This document shows positions 26,694 to 36,677 of a DNA stretch of 64,000 nucleotides, piece by piece. Position 1 is the stretch's first letter; every line of letters begins with the position of its first letter. A model generated the notes under the pieces. It did no database searches. It was not told where the DNA came from and saw nothing but the letters and a program-made list of their open reading frames with translations. This stretch comes from Candidatus Ozemobacteraceae bacterium (lineage in GTDB: Bacteria; Muiribacteriota; Ozemobacteria; Ozemobacterales; Ozemobacteraceae), in NCBI GenBank assembly GCA_035373905.1, contig DAOSOK010000004.1, forward strand, positions 1 to 64,000. Direction: 5' to 3'. The position numbers and the translations under genes are program-made.

Positions 26694-27536
26694 ATGAACA
26701 GGGAGCTCCCCGGCCATATCCGCAAGGCGTTCCGCTCGATCGAACGGTTCATTCCGGTCGTCGATCTCGTGGTGGAACTGCTCGACGCGCGGATGCCGCT
26801 TTCCTCGAGGCTTCCCGGGCTCGTGAAGCGCCTCGGAAAGCCCTCGCTCGTCGTCCTCGGCAAGGCCGACCTTGCCGACGAAAACCAGACGACGAAGTGG
26901 ATACGCCGGTTCGAGGCGGAAGGCCAGCCGTGCCTCGCCCTCGATGCCCGCAAGCCCGCATCCGTCAAAAATCTTGCTCAGCGGCTTCGCGCCTTTACGG
27001 ACGAAGCCGCCGCGGCCGCCGGTTCGGTCCGGCGGATGCGGCGCCTGATGGTCATCGGCATTCCGAACGTCGGCAAGTCGACGCTCATCAACGCGCTCGC
27101 CGGCCGCAAGGCCGCGCGCGTCGCGAACCTGCCTGGCGTAACCCGCGACATTCAATGGATCAAACTTCCCGGGAGCCTCGAACTGCTGGACCTTCCCGGC
27201 GTGCTCGATTTCGGCCTCCTGAAACGGGGAGATATATTGAGACTTATAAATACCGTGCCCGGAAACGACGAGGACCAGTCCTCGCGGGCCCGCAAACTTT
27301 GCGAGATCCTCGCGACGATCGAATCGGCGGGCGCCCTGCCCGGCTTCACCGAGGAGGCCGCGGGCTCGTTCGATGTATATCTTCCGATATATGCGCGCCG
27401 AATGAACTTCGTGGCCCGGGGCGGGGTGCCAGACGAACGCCGGGCGGCGCTCGACCTGGTGAAGCGCTTTCAGAGCGGCGGTTTCGGCCGGATCACGCTG
27501 GAACCAGCCGACAGGGAAGTGGCGATCGTCGCATGA
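26694..27536 (+). CDS. ylqF: Ribosome-assembly GTPase of the YlqF/RbgA family
   Basis: 280 residues from the ATG at 26694 (GGAG eight bases upstream; the GTG at 26673 overlaps the lepB stop and is the alternative). The GTPase motifs are circularly permuted: G4 GKADL (56-60) precedes G1 GIPNVGKST (122-130) and G3 DLPGV. RbgA helps late 50S assembly, incorporating L16. Its place after rplS and lepB is the Firmicutes arrangement. Confidence 0.93.
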   Translation: MNRELPGHIRKAFRSIERFIPVVDLVVELLDARMPLSSRLPGLVKRLGKPSLVVLGKADLADENQTTKWIRRFEAEGQPCLALDARKPASVKNLAQRLRAFTDEAAAAAGSVRRMRRLMVIGIPNVGKSTLINALAGRKAARVANLPGVTRDIQWIKLPGSLELLDLPGVLDFGLLKRGDILRLINTVPGNDEDQSSRARKLCEILATIESAGALPGFTEEAAGSFDVYLPIYARRMNFVARGGVPDERRAALDLVKRFQSGGFGRITLEPADREVAIVA

Positions 27537-28579
27537 GCAGGCCCGAGGTGATTCTCGAACTCAACGAGGATGTGTGCCGGCACATGCTCGGCGCCGGCGA
27601 TTCGCGCGGCCTCGACCTGCTGCGCAGTCTTTCCGACGTGAACGTGCGGGCACGGGGCAACCAGCTCCTGGTCGGCGGCGATCCCGGCAAGATCAGGCTC
27701 GTGAAGCGGTTCATCCACGCCCTGACCCGACGCATCGAGACCGAGGGCGGCATGAGCCCCGCCGACATGCGCCGCCTGCTCGGCGAGTGCCAGGCCGAGA
27801 ACGACGCGAACCACCGGAAACCCGAGGCGACGGTTCCGGCCCCTGAGGCGGGGAAGGGCGCGGAGGAGAAACCCGGCGCCCGTACCGCGGGGGATTCTTA
27901 CCCTGAGATCCTCATGACGCATTCGGGCCGGTCGGTCCGGGCCAAGACGCCGATGCAGCAGGCCTATCTCGACGCGATCCGGTCGCACGAGATCACGGTA
28001 TCGATCGGGCCCGCCGGCACCGGCAAGACGTTCCTTGCCTGCGCGATGGCGGTCAAGGCCTTGCGCGAACGCGAGGTCACGCGGGTGATCCTCTCCAGGC
28101 CGACGGTCGAGGCCGGCGAAAAGCTGGGGTATCTCCCGGGCGACCTGATGGAAAAGGTCGATCCGCATTTCCGCCCGCTGTATGACGCGCTTCAGGAGTT
28201 TTTGGGCATCTCCAGATTCCAGCAGCTGCTTCGCCAGGGCACCATCGAAATCACCCCCCTCGGCTACATGCGGGGCAGAACCTTCAACGAGGCGTTCATC
28301 GTTCTCGACGAGGCCCAGAACACGACCGACAAGCAGATGCGAATGTTCCTCACCCGGATGGGATACGGTTCCCGCGTCGTCGTAACCGGCGACCGGACGC
28401 AGATCGATCTGCCCGCGCCGAAGGACTCGTCGCTCTTCACGCTGCGCAAAGTCCTCGGCGGAATCGAGCGCATGGCGTTCATCGATCTCGGCGAGAAGGA
28501 CGTTATCCGCCACGAGCTCGTACGCCGCATCATCCAGGCATACGAAGCGTATTACGGCGAGGAAGGGGGATTGTCGTGA
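27533..28579 (+). CDS. phoH: PhoH-family ATPase
   Basis: 348 residues from the ATG that overlaps the ylqF stop. A KH-like N-terminal part (NVRARGNQLLVGG) and a variable Ala/Glu/Pro linker (95-120) precede the PhoH ATPase: Walker A GPAGTGKT (159-166), ILSRPTVEAGEKLGYLPGD, Walker B FIVLDEAQN and TGDRTQIDLP. PhoH-like proteins are linked to RNA metabolism and commonly sit next to ybeY and pgpH, as here. Confidence 0.93.
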   Translation: MSRPEVILELNEDVCRHMLGAGDSRGLDLLRSLSDVNVRARGNQLLVGGDPGKIRLVKRFIHALTRRIETEGGMSPADMRRLLGECQAENDANHRKPEATVPAPEAGKGAEEKPGARTAGDSYPEILMTHSGRSVRAKTPMQQAYLDAIRSHEITVSIGPAGTGKTFLACAMAVKALREREVTRVILSRPTVEAGEKLGYLPGDLMEKVDPHFRPLYDALQEFLGISRFQQLLRQGTIEITPLGYMRGRTFNEAFIVLDEAQNTTDKQMRMFLTRMGYGSRVVVTGDRTQIDLPAPKDSSLFTLRKVLGGIERMAFIDLGEKDVIRHELVRRIIQAYEAYYGEEGGLS

Positions 28580-30771
28580 GCGAGCGCACCGCCTTCATCC
28601 TGACGAACTTCCTGCGATGGCTGGATCTCCCCGCCAAGCGCCAGCAGCTGTTCATCCGCGAGTTCGCCGTCTTTTTCGCCGCGGTCGTCCTGATCCTGTT
28701 CATCGATTTCAACTCGTTCAGCCCCGAAGTCATCGAGGGCCACGAAGCGCCGAAGACCATCGTCGCGCCGCGCGCGATCAGCTTCGTCGACGAACGCAAG
28801 ACCGCCGAGCTTCGCCGCCTCGAGGAAGAGCGCGTCGAGCCCGTCATCACCCACATCGACGATGCCGAAGCCGAGATGCTGAGCCGGTTCAGCCGGTTCA
28901 TGGGCAGCCTGGGCCGCTTCACGCATGACTGGCGGGACCGGGAGCCGACCGACCTCAGGCAGGACGTCATCGCGAGTTACTTCCCATCCGACAGGCTTCT
29001 CGACGAAGAAGGCCTTCGCATGTCGCTTGCGCTTTCCTCCGCGGAGATTGACCGGGTGAACGTGACGGGACGCCAGATGCTGCTGAACTACAACCAGACG
29101 ATCATCAGCGCCCGCACTCTCGACTCGGTCCGCGCCGACGTGAAGAAAAACACCGACACGATGCCGGGCCAGGCGCCGTTCAAGAAGGTGCTCACCGACA
29201 TCGTCCGCAACGCCCTGATGGTAAACTCGATCGAGGACGAGAAGGCGACCCGGGCGCGGCGCGAATCTGCCAGCCGCTCCGTAACGCCGGTGAAACGGAA
29301 TTTCCAGAAGGGGCAGAAGATCGTCGACCGCGGCGTCATCGTCAGCGCCGACGACGTATACGTACTCAAAACGCTCGAGAAACAGCTCCAGAAGAATCGG
29401 GTGCTGGCCCTGATCGGCAACCTCCTGCTCGCCGCCCTTCTCACGCTGATCTGTCTCGCGCACCTGCGCCTGACACGCCACCAGATCCTGAAAGAGTCGG
29501 AACTGTTCCGGCTGACGGCCGGCCTCTGGATCGCCACGCTGTTCCTGGCGAAGATCGTCATCGCCGTCGGCAGCGCATACGACCAGTGGGAAATCTGCCT
29601 CCTGCTTTCCCCGCTTCCCGCGATCGGTCTGCTGATGGTGTTGCTCCTCGACTTCCAGCTGGCCCTGTTTCATCAGATGCTCCTGGGAATCCTGCTGTTC
29701 ATCCTCACCGAAGCCAACGCGCGGCTTGCGATCGTCAGCCTTCTCGGCGGCATTCTCGGCACCCTCGTCCTGCACTCGTCGAAGGAGGGAAACCTGCGCG
29801 GCATGATCGGCTGGGCCGGCCTGAAAGCCGGCTTCGCCAACGCGGTCGCGCTCCTCGGCCTGCTGATGCTTGACGGCGAGAGCGTGACGATCTCGAATTT
29901 GCGCAGTATCGGCATCATGGTCTCCTGCGCCTTCGGAAATGGCCTCATTGCCGGCATCGCCGCGAACGGAGTGCTTCCCTACGTCGAAAGCTTCTTCGCC
30001 CTGGCGACCGGCTCGCGGCTCCTGGAGTTGGCCGACCTGTCACAGCCTCTGATGAAGCGCCTCGCCGAGGAGGCCCCCGGCACCTACCAGCACAGCATGA
30101 TGGTCGCCAACCTGTCCGAGGCGGCGGCGAACGAGATCAACGCCGACGGTTTGCTCGCCAAGATCGGCGCGTATTTCCACGATATCGGAAAGCTGAAACG
30201 GCCGCTGTATTTCGTCGAGAATCAGACGACGACGAACCAGCACGACCAGCTCACCCCCTACATGTCGAGCCTCATCCTCGTCGGCCACATCCGCGACGGC
30301 GCCGACCTGGCGCGGGAATACGCCCTGCCCGAGCGGGTCGTGTCGCTGATCACCCAGCACCACGGCACGACGCTGATCAGCTACTTCTACGAGCAGGCCA
30401 AGACCGACACGGAAGGTCAGACCGTCAGCGAAGAACGGTTCCGGTATCCCGGCCCGAAGCCCCAGACGAAGGAAGCGGCGATCATCATGATGGCCGATGC
30501 GGTGGAAGCCGCCTCGCGCACCCTGTCCCAGCACACCCACAGTCGCATCGAGGGGCTGGTCAAGAAGATCGTGGAAAACAAGCTCAACGACGAGAACCAG
30601 CTCGACGAGAGCGACCTGACGCTCAAGGACATCGAACGCATCGAGCAGACCTTTGTTCGCGTCCTCACTTCCATGTATCATGGAAGAATCGATTACCCCG
30701 GCAAGCTGTCGAACCAGCCGAAGGGAGGCGCCGATGGAAATCCTCATCAGCAACCGGCAAAAGAAGAGTAA
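28576..30771 (+). CDS. HD-domain membrane phosphohydrolase (PgpH/7TMR-HDED type)
   Basis: 731 residues from a GTG overlapping the phoH stop. One N-terminal helix, an extracytoplasmic 7TMR-HDED sensor (about 50-260), seven membrane helices (about 275-480) and a cytosolic HD domain with GTYQHSMMVANLSEAA, AYFHDIGK and ITQHHGTTLI. PgpH of Listeria hydrolyses cyclic di-AMP; all metal-binding His/Asp residues of the HD motif are visible here. No diadenylate cyclase gene is in the window. The 3' end overlaps ybeY by 38 bases. Confidence 0.9.
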   Translation: MSERTAFILTNFLRWLDLPAKRQQLFIREFAVFFAAVVLILFIDFNSFSPEVIEGHEAPKTIVAPRAISFVDERKTAELRRLEEERVEPVITHIDDAEAEMLSRFSRFMGSLGRFTHDWRDREPTDLRQDVIASYFPSDRLLDEEGLRMSLALSSAEIDRVNVTGRQMLLNYNQTIISARTLDSVRADVKKNTDTMPGQAPFKKVLTDIVRNALMVNSIEDEKATRARRESASRSVTPVKRNFQKGQKIVDRGVIVSADDVYVLKTLEKQLQKNRVLALIGNLLLAALLTLICLAHLRLTRHQILKESELFRLTAGLWIATLFLAKIVIAVGSAYDQWEICLLLSPLPAIGLLMVLLLDFQLALFHQMLLGILLFILTEANARLAIVSLLGGILGTLVLHSSKEGNLRGMIGWAGLKAGFANAVALLGLLMLDGESVTISNLRSIGIMVSCAFGNGLIAGIAANGVLPYVESFFALATGSRLLELADLSQPLMKRLAEEAPGTYQHSMMVANLSEAAANEINADGLLAKIGAYFHDIGKLKRPLYFVENQTTTNQHDQLTPYMSSLILVGHIRDGADLAREYALPERVVSLITQHHGTTLISYFYEQAKTDTEGQTVSEERFRYPGPKPQTKEAAIIMMADAVEAASRTLSQHTHSRIEGLVKKIVENKLNDENQLDESDLTLKDIERIEQTFVRVLTSMYHGRIDYPGKLSNQPKGGADGNPHQQPAKEE

Positions 30772-31333
30772 ATTCAATATCTCCAGGATTCGAAGTATAG
30801 CAGTTGAAATACTTCGCTTCGAGGATGCTCCCGACAACGTGGAGCTGTCGATCGTCCTGTGCGACGACGATTTCATCCAGAAGCTGAACAACGATTACCT
30901 CGGCCACAACCGGCCGACCGATGTCCTGTCCTTCCCCATCGAGGACGACGAGCTGGAAACCGGCGTACGGGCGATCGGCGACGTCGTCATCAGCGTCGAG
31001 ACCGCCGCCAGACAGGCGGAAAAGCTCAGCCATTCGATCGGCCTCGAGGTCGCCTTCCTGTTGATCCACGGTATCCTTCACCTGCAGGGCTACGATCACG
31101 ACACCCGGGGCGAACAGCTCCGAATGCGCGATCGAGAAGCGGCCATCTGCCGCTATCTATGCGACAGGAAGCTCCTAAAGGGGCTCGAGACGGAAGGCCC
31201 CGCCACTCTGATCGCACGGGTGGAAAAAAAAGCGCGGCCCGCCGGCCGGAAACCTTCGCCGGACGCCGGAACCCAGGCTTCGGAAAAGCCGAAGCGGGCC
31301 GGGAAAACCGGAGGTCGGCATCTCAATGGATGA
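30734..31333 (+). CDS. ybeY: Endoribonuclease YbeY
   Basis: 199 residues from the ATG at 30734 with AAGGGAGG upstream, inside the end of the HD-protein gene. The zinc-binding HGILHLQGYDH has His112, His116 and His122. YbeY acts in 16S rRNA 3'-end processing and 70S quality control. After residue 150 there is a Lys/Arg/Pro-rich tail of about 50 residues not found in the usual 150-residue enzyme, probably disordered and possibly RNA-binding. Confidence 0.93.
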   Translation: MEILISNRQKKSKFNISRIRSIAVEILRFEDAPDNVELSIVLCDDDFIQKLNNDYLGHNRPTDVLSFPIEDDELETGVRAIGDVVISVETAARQAEKLSHSIGLEVAFLLIHGILHLQGYDHDTRGEQLRMRDREAAICRYLCDRKLLKGLETEGPATLIARVEKKARPAGRKPSPDAGTQASEKPKRAGKTGGRHLNG

Positions 31334-31375
31334 CCCCGGGGCCTCTTCCTGCGATCGCAAGCCACGGAGCCAGGC

Positions 31376-32731
31376 ATGCGGGGTGCCGATGCCATGACCG
31401 ACCCCGTCTACGTTCTCGTGTTCTGTCTCCTGCTCTGCTGTTCGGCTTTCTTCTCCGCAACCGAGACGGCCTTCTTCTCCCTTTCCCCCCTGCGGCTGAA
31501 AAAGCTCGAAGACGAGGGAGACGGCCAGGCCGGTGAGATCCTGACCGTTCTTGGGGACAAGCAACGGCTTCTCATCACCCTCCTGCTGGGAAATACCTTC
31601 GTCAACGTCGCCGCCACCGCGATGGCCACGGCGTTCCTCGTGGATGAACTGCCCAAGGTCGCGTGGCTTGCCTCTTCCCCGCTTGGGGCTTCTCCTCACG
31701 TTTCCGTGGCCATTGCCTCCGGCATGATGACGATCCTTCTGCTCATCTGCGGCGAGATCACTCCGAAAACCGTCGCGATCTTCAACGCCCAGCGCTTCGC
31801 GCGGGTCGTCGTCAAGCCCCTGCGGCTCGTCATGTTTCTCCTGACGCCCTTCACCACGGCGATCAACGTCACCCTGGCAAAACTGGTTCCGTCCTATGCG
31901 GACTGGAATCGCAAGCTGGGTTCCGCCACCTCCCTGGACCAGATCGACAGCTATTTTTCGCTCGGGGAAGAAGTCGGCATCATCGAGCGCGACGAAAAGG
32001 AAATGATCAGTTCCGTGTTCGAGTTCGGCGACACACTCGTGCGGGAGGTCATGGTGCCCCGTCCCGACATCATGGCGATATCGATCAACACGTCTCTCGA
32101 CGCGCTTCTCAAATTCCTGCGCGAGGACGGCCATTCCCGCTTCCCCGTCTACGACGGCTCCCTGGACAAGATCGTCGGCGTTCTCTACGTGAAGGACCTG
32201 CTGATGCGATACGAGGAGATGCGCGACAATTTCAATCTGACCAAGCTGCTCCGGCAGGTCTGTTTCGTACCCGAGACGAAAAAGCTCGACGACATGCTGC
32301 GCGAGTTCCAGAAGCGAAAGATGCATCTCGCCGTCGTCGTCGACGAATACGGCGGCGTTTCGGGCCTCGTGACGATCGAGGATCTCCTCGAGGAGATCGT
32401 CGGCGAAATCATCGACGAGTACGACCAGGACGAGCTTCCCCCCATCATCGAGGTCGGGCCCGACGTTTTCAGCGTCGATGCGCGGTACGGCATCGCCGAT
32501 CTCGAGACCGAACTGGGCCTCAAGCTCGAATACGAGGATTCCGAGACCGTGAGCGGGTACGTTCTCGAAAAGCTTGGCCGCATTCCGCGCCGCGACGAGA
32601 AACTGGACGAACCGCAGGCCTGTTTCCAGGTCGTCGAGCTCAAGGGAAACAGGATCCTGAGACTGAGAGTCACCCGAAAGCCAGCTCCGGAGCCGGAACC
32701 CGACCTCGGGCCGGACGATCTCATCGAATAG
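31376..32731 (+). CDS. CNNM/CorC-type membrane protein with CBS pair, copy 1
   Basis: 451 residues; GGAG precedes the ATG at 31376 (31394 is an alternative). DUF21 membrane domain with a helix starting LVFCLLLCCSAFFSATETAFFSLS, several more helices to about 160, then two CBS motifs (VREVMVPRPDIMAISI, and HLAVVVDEYGGVSGLVTIEDLLEEIVGEI) and a C-terminal CorC_HlyC domain. Family members handle divalent cations, mostly Mg2+ export, and in some cases stress resistance. A paralogue follows 31 bases later. Confidence 0.88.
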   Translation: MRGADAMTDPVYVLVFCLLLCCSAFFSATETAFFSLSPLRLKKLEDEGDGQAGEILTVLGDKQRLLITLLLGNTFVNVAATAMATAFLVDELPKVAWLASSPLGASPHVSVAIASGMMTILLLICGEITPKTVAIFNAQRFARVVVKPLRLVMFLLTPFTTAINVTLAKLVPSYADWNRKLGSATSLDQIDSYFSLGEEVGIIERDEKEMISSVFEFGDTLVREVMVPRPDIMAISINTSLDALLKFLREDGHSRFPVYDGSLDKIVGVLYVKDLLMRYEEMRDNFNLTKLLRQVCFVPETKKLDDMLREFQKRKMHLAVVVDEYGGVSGLVTIEDLLEEIVGEIIDEYDQDELPPIIEVGPDVFSVDARYGIADLETELGLKLEYEDSETVSGYVLEKLGRIPRRDEKLDEPQACFQVVELKGNRILRLRVTRKPAPEPEPDLGPDDLIE

Positions 32732-32762
32732 AAAGCCGGAGCGACGTCCCGGAAAGTGGGAA

Positions 32763-34028
32763 ATGACGATACTGATTTCGCTGGCCCTCGTGTCCGCCTG
32801 CCTCTTCCTTGCCGGTGCCTATGCCGGTATCGAAACGGGCTTCGTCAGTCTCGATCTCGAGATGATCAAGCACCAGGCGCAGGAGCCGGATGCCGTCGCG
32901 GAGCGGGCGCTGCTCAAGATCATCCTCCAGCCGGAGCGTTTTCTGGCGCTGACGCTGATCGGGATCAACCTCACGATGGTCGTGGCGACGTCGGTCTGGA
33001 CGGAATTGCTTCATTACTACCGGCCCTCTCTCGTAACCGCCGGAACCATCGCGATGTCGGTATTCATCCTCATTTTCTGCGAACTGCTTCCCAAGATGGT
33101 GTTCGTCGCGAAGCCGTTCGAGATGTCGACGCGGTTCATTCCGCTCGTGAAGGCTTCCGACCGGATCCTGAGCGTTCCGATCGTCGCGGTCACCTGGTTC
33201 ACCCGCGGCATCATTCGGCTCCTCGGAGTGGCCGGAAGCAGGAAGCGCAGGAACATCTCACGCGATGAGCTGCTGATTCTGTTGAGCCAGGGCGCGAGTT
33301 CGGGGGTTCTGCGGGAGAAGCCGACCCGCATGGCGCGCGGTATCATCGGCCTGAAGGACACGCGGCTGTGCGAGATCATGATCCCGAGGCCCAGGCTCGT
33401 CGCCCTCGACGTGAGCACTCCGATAGAAAAGGCCCGGAAGCTGGTGATGGAAGGCGGGTATTCCCGCATTCCCGTCTACGAGGGCCGGATCGACCAGGTG
33501 ATCGGCTTCCTGTATTTCAAGGACCTGTTCCTGCGCCCTCGGCAGCCCGCGTCTCTCAGAGAACTCCTGTCGCCGGCCGTCTTCTCGCCCGAGATGAAAA
33601 ACGCATTCGAGCAGCTCCGGGAAATGCGCCGAGACAACTTCCACGCGGTGATCATCCTCGACGAGTTCGGCTCGGTGTCTGGCCTCGTCACGCTCGAAGA
33701 CCTGCTCGAGGAGGTGTTCGGCGAGATCCAGGACGAGCTCGACGAGCCCGTCACCAGCCTGAAGGCGAATAACGACGGCACGCTGACCGCCCCGGCCGAT
33801 ATGAGCCTCGCGGATTTCCGGAGGGAAACTGGGATAGAATTTATCGAAACCGAAGGCGCATCGACCCTGAATGGGCTTATACTGGCAACGGCGGGTCGCA
33901 TTCCCCAGACCGGGGAAAAACTCGGGATCGCCCGCTGCACCTTCGAAATTCTCCAGGCCGACAGCAGGCGGGTGCTGAAGGTCCGGATCGACCCGGGTGA
34001 CGGAAAACGCGGAGAGAAGAAAACATGA
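32763..34028 (+). CDS. CNNM/CorC-type membrane protein with CBS pair, copy 2
   Basis: 421 residues with the same layout: DUF21 helices (LVSACLFLAGAYAGIETGFVSL ... MSVFILIFCELLPKMVFV), CBS pair (LCEIMIPRPRLVALDV; HAVIILDEFGSVSGLVTLEDLLEEVFGEI) and CorC_HlyC tail. It differs clearly from copy 1, so the pair is old, and they may form a heteromer or serve different ions. Its stop overlaps the DUF502 gene by four bases. Confidence 0.88.
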   Translation: MTILISLALVSACLFLAGAYAGIETGFVSLDLEMIKHQAQEPDAVAERALLKIILQPERFLALTLIGINLTMVVATSVWTELLHYYRPSLVTAGTIAMSVFILIFCELLPKMVFVAKPFEMSTRFIPLVKASDRILSVPIVAVTWFTRGIIRLLGVAGSRKRRNISRDELLILLSQGASSGVLREKPTRMARGIIGLKDTRLCEIMIPRPRLVALDVSTPIEKARKLVMEGGYSRIPVYEGRIDQVIGFLYFKDLFLRPRQPASLRELLSPAVFSPEMKNAFEQLREMRRDNFHAVIILDEFGSVSGLVTLEDLLEEVFGEIQDELDEPVTSLKANNDGTLTAPADMSLADFRRETGIEFIETEGASTLNGLILATAGRIPQTGEKLGIARCTFEILQADSRRVLKVRIDPGDGKRGEKKT

Positions 34029-34732
34029 TCGGTCACGGCAGGGATCGCTTCAAGGACGGTCTGAAGCTCGTTCTCAACGGGTTGAAGACGCTCCACGACA
34101 TCCTGCGGAGCTATTTTATCACGGGCGTTATATTGGTCGTTCCGGCCTTCGTGACGCTGTTCATCATCTATCAGCTGTTCATTTTCGCCGACGGCATCCT
34201 TGGAAATGCCGTGAGCGGAGCGATCGGCCTGCGGATTCCCGGCTTCGGCCTCATCGCGACGGCGCTGTTGTTCGTCGTCGCCGGCCGGATCGCTCAGAAC
34301 GTGATCGGGCAGCGGGTTCTCACCTGGGTCGACCGGTCCCTCGAGTCGTTGCCGGTCGTCCGGTCGCTGTATGTCGGCGTCAAGCAGGTTTCCGACGTCG
34401 TCCTGCAACAGCACAAGGGCGAGTTCAAGCGCGTCGTGCTTGTCGAGTATCCGAAGGAGGACAGCTGGGTCGTCGGGTTCGTGACGGGAGATTTTCCGGC
34501 GGAGGTCACCGATGGATTCAAAGGGCGGAGCATGCTGTGCGTGTTCGTTCCGACGACGCCGAATCCGACCTCGGGCTTCCTGCTGATCGTCGACCGGACG
34601 AAGATCATCGAAATGAACCTCAGCATCGAGGAGGCGATGAAACTCGTCATCTCGGGCGGCCTCGTGAAACCAACCGCGCAGGAGACCCTCCGGCCGGCCC
34701 AAACCGACGAAGAGTTTACGATTCCCCACTGA
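34025..34732 (+). CDS. DUF502 family membrane protein
   Basis: 235 residues with two membrane helices (FITGVILVVPAFVTLFIIYQLF and FGLIATALLFVVAGRIA) and the DUF502 pattern LPVVRSLYVGVKQVSDVV ... VFVPTTPNPTSGFLLIV. The biochemical role is not known in bacteria. In this run it lies between ion-transport-like genes and a DUF3048 lipoprotein-like gene. Confidence 0.88.
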   Translation: MIGHGRDRFKDGLKLVLNGLKTLHDILRSYFITGVILVVPAFVTLFIIYQLFIFADGILGNAVSGAIGLRIPGFGLIATALLFVVAGRIAQNVIGQRVLTWVDRSLESLPVVRSLYVGVKQVSDVVLQQHKGEFKRVVLVEYPKEDSWVVGFVTGDFPAEVTDGFKGRSMLCVFVPTTPNPTSGFLLIVDRTKIIEMNLSIEEAMKLVISGGLVKPTAQETLRPAQTDEEFTIPH

Positions 34733-34754
34733 CGGGACGAAGGAAAAAGAGCGT

Positions 34755-36659
34755 ATGATATATATAAAGAACCGGTCATGGCGATCCCTGGCGGCGATGC
34801 TGCCGGCGTTTCTCTGGAACCTGGCGGGAGCGCCCGTTTCGGCCCAGGGATTCGACGACATGAAACAGTATCTCGACGTGCGCGACGCCGCTGCGGCCGT
34901 GAAGGTGGAGCTGGAACGCGCGGCGGACGGGGCTTCCGGCTCCGTCCTGCTTGCCAATCCGAAAGCCGAGCAGGAAGTGATGGACATGCTGAACTGGCTC
35001 GACGCGCGGGCGAAGGAGTTCGAGAAGCAGGCGAGTCCCCTCTCGATCTATTACAGCGATCGACTGTCGCGCATTCTGGCCGACTGTCACAGGCTGTATC
35101 CGCATTTCATCAAGCGGCGCGCCCTCGCCGCCCGGGCGGGCGTCATGCTCATGCCCCTGAGCCCGTCGAAAGGCGATCTCGAGGTCATGCAGACCCCGGC
35201 CCCCGCCCCGAACCCCGCGTCGGCGATCGCCCCCGCCGTGCATGCGCCTTCCGCGCCGATATCCCCGCATGCGGCCGTCGCCGCTGGCGAGCCGCTGCCT
35301 GTGGCTTCCGGGCCGAGCGGCCCGAGAACAGCCGTGCTGGACGCTCCCCCGTCTCCCGAAGACGTTGTCGCCCGGCGGCGCGCGTTCTTTCACCCGATTG
35401 GGGTGCGCACCCTCCTGCCGCAGGCGACCGTCGCAGGAATCGCCGCGCAGCCCGTTCCTCCAGCTGCGGGTGTCGTGCCGGCAAGCGGCGCGGTCGCCGT
35501 CACGCCGCCGCCTGCTTCGTTTCCCGAGCTTCCGAGTCCGGTCGCGCAGGCGCCGGCCGCGTTCACCCCGCTGGAACCCTGGACCGGCGGTTCCGATCCG
35601 CAGGTGCGCGAGACGCCCGGCATGCGGCCCCTCGCGATCATGATCGAGAATCACAACCAGGCCCGCCCCCAGACCGCGATGCACGAGGCCGAGGTGGTCT
35701 ACGAGATCCCGGTCGAGGGCGGCATCACCAGGTTCATGGCGCTGTATTATCACGTGCCCGAGATCGTCGGGCCGGTACGCAGTTGCCGGGAATACTTCGT
35801 GGACCGGGCGCTCGAAGTGAACGCCCTCTACGTGCATTGCGGGGGCAGTCCGAACGGCTACAAATACATCGGCGAGCAGAAGGTGTTCTCGATCGACGAG
35901 ATCAGCAACGGCACGCCCTTCTTCCGCGACAATTCCCGCAAGGCCCCGCACAATCTCTACACAAAGCCGCAGAAGCTGATCGAGGTGATGAACCAGAAAT
36001 ACCCGATGCAGCTTCCCTATCAGAAACTGCCCCTGCCGTACGGCGAGAATCCCACGGCCGGAAACATCGCCTGCAACGGCGTTTCGATCCGGTATCACGG
36101 GAACTATACCGCTTCATATAAATTCAACCCGCGCACCGGCCGCTACGATCGGTACATGAACGGGGCGCAGCAGCTCGACCGCGTGACTCTCAAGCCGGTG
36201 TCCCCCGGGACCGTCGTCATCCAGATGGCCAACATGCGCGTCATCGACGACAAGGGGCGCCAGGAGATCAGCTTCATCGGCGAAGGCCGCGGGCTGGTGC
36301 TGTACGGCGGAACGGCGCGGCAAATCGTCTGGAAGAAGACCGCGCCGCGCGAGTTCACGCGGTTCTTCGACGAGACCGGGAAGCCGTTCTTCTTTTCGAA
36401 CAAGAGCCCCGTCTGGATCCAGGTTGTGTCACCGATCAACCGGCTCGCGTTCGATCCTCCGGTTCCCCAGAACATCATCGCCTTCCTGGGCGTTCAGCAG
36501 CCCGCAGGAAAGACAGCCGCCGCCGCGCCCGCGAATCGGACATCGACCGCGCCTGCCTCCGCGACGGCGCCGGTGACACCCCAGCCTGCGGCGCCCCCCG
36601 CCCCGGCCTCCGCATCGGCCGGTCTCCCTGCCGTTGCCAACCCGTCCGGCGCCCTCTGA
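34755..36659 (+). CDS. Secreted DUF3048 (YerB-like) protein
   Basis: 634 residues. Signal peptide (SLAAMLPAFLWNLAGAPVSAQ), a helical N-terminal region to about 135, a long Ala/Pro linker to about 280, then the DUF3048 domain: GMRPLAIMIENHNQARPQTAMHEAEVVYEIPVEGGITRFMALY through WKKTAPREFTRFFDE. The C-terminal 50 residues are again Ala/Pro/Thr-rich. YerB is a lipoprotein in Bacillus; here no lipobox is present. The protein probably spans the periplasm via its linkers. Molecular function unknown. Confidence 0.85.
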   Translation: MIYIKNRSWRSLAAMLPAFLWNLAGAPVSAQGFDDMKQYLDVRDAAAAVKVELERAADGASGSVLLANPKAEQEVMDMLNWLDARAKEFEKQASPLSIYYSDRLSRILADCHRLYPHFIKRRALAARAGVMLMPLSPSKGDLEVMQTPAPAPNPASAIAPAVHAPSAPISPHAAVAAGEPLPVASGPSGPRTAVLDAPPSPEDVVARRRAFFHPIGVRTLLPQATVAGIAAQPVPPAAGVVPASGAVAVTPPPASFPELPSPVAQAPAAFTPLEPWTGGSDPQVRETPGMRPLAIMIENHNQARPQTAMHEAEVVYEIPVEGGITRFMALYYHVPEIVGPVRSCREYFVDRALEVNALYVHCGGSPNGYKYIGEQKVFSIDEISNGTPFFRDNSRKAPHNLYTKPQKLIEVMNQKYPMQLPYQKLPLPYGENPTAGNIACNGVSIRYHGNYTASYKFNPRTGRYDRYMNGAQQLDRVTLKPVSPGTVVIQMANMRVIDDKGRQEISFIGEGRGLVLYGGTARQIVWKKTAPREFTRFFDETGKPFFFSNKSPVWIQVVSPINRLAFDPPVPQNIIAFLGVQQPAGKTAAAAPANRTSTAPASATAPVTPQPAAPPAPASASAGLPAVANPSGAL

Positions 36660-36677
36660 CCGCCGAAGGAGACGACC

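Noticed and set aside
26897..28579. Longer start for phoH inside ylqF
   Set aside because: The extra 212 codons are an out-of-frame reading of ylqF; the ATG at 27533 overlaps the ylqF stop and fits the family length.
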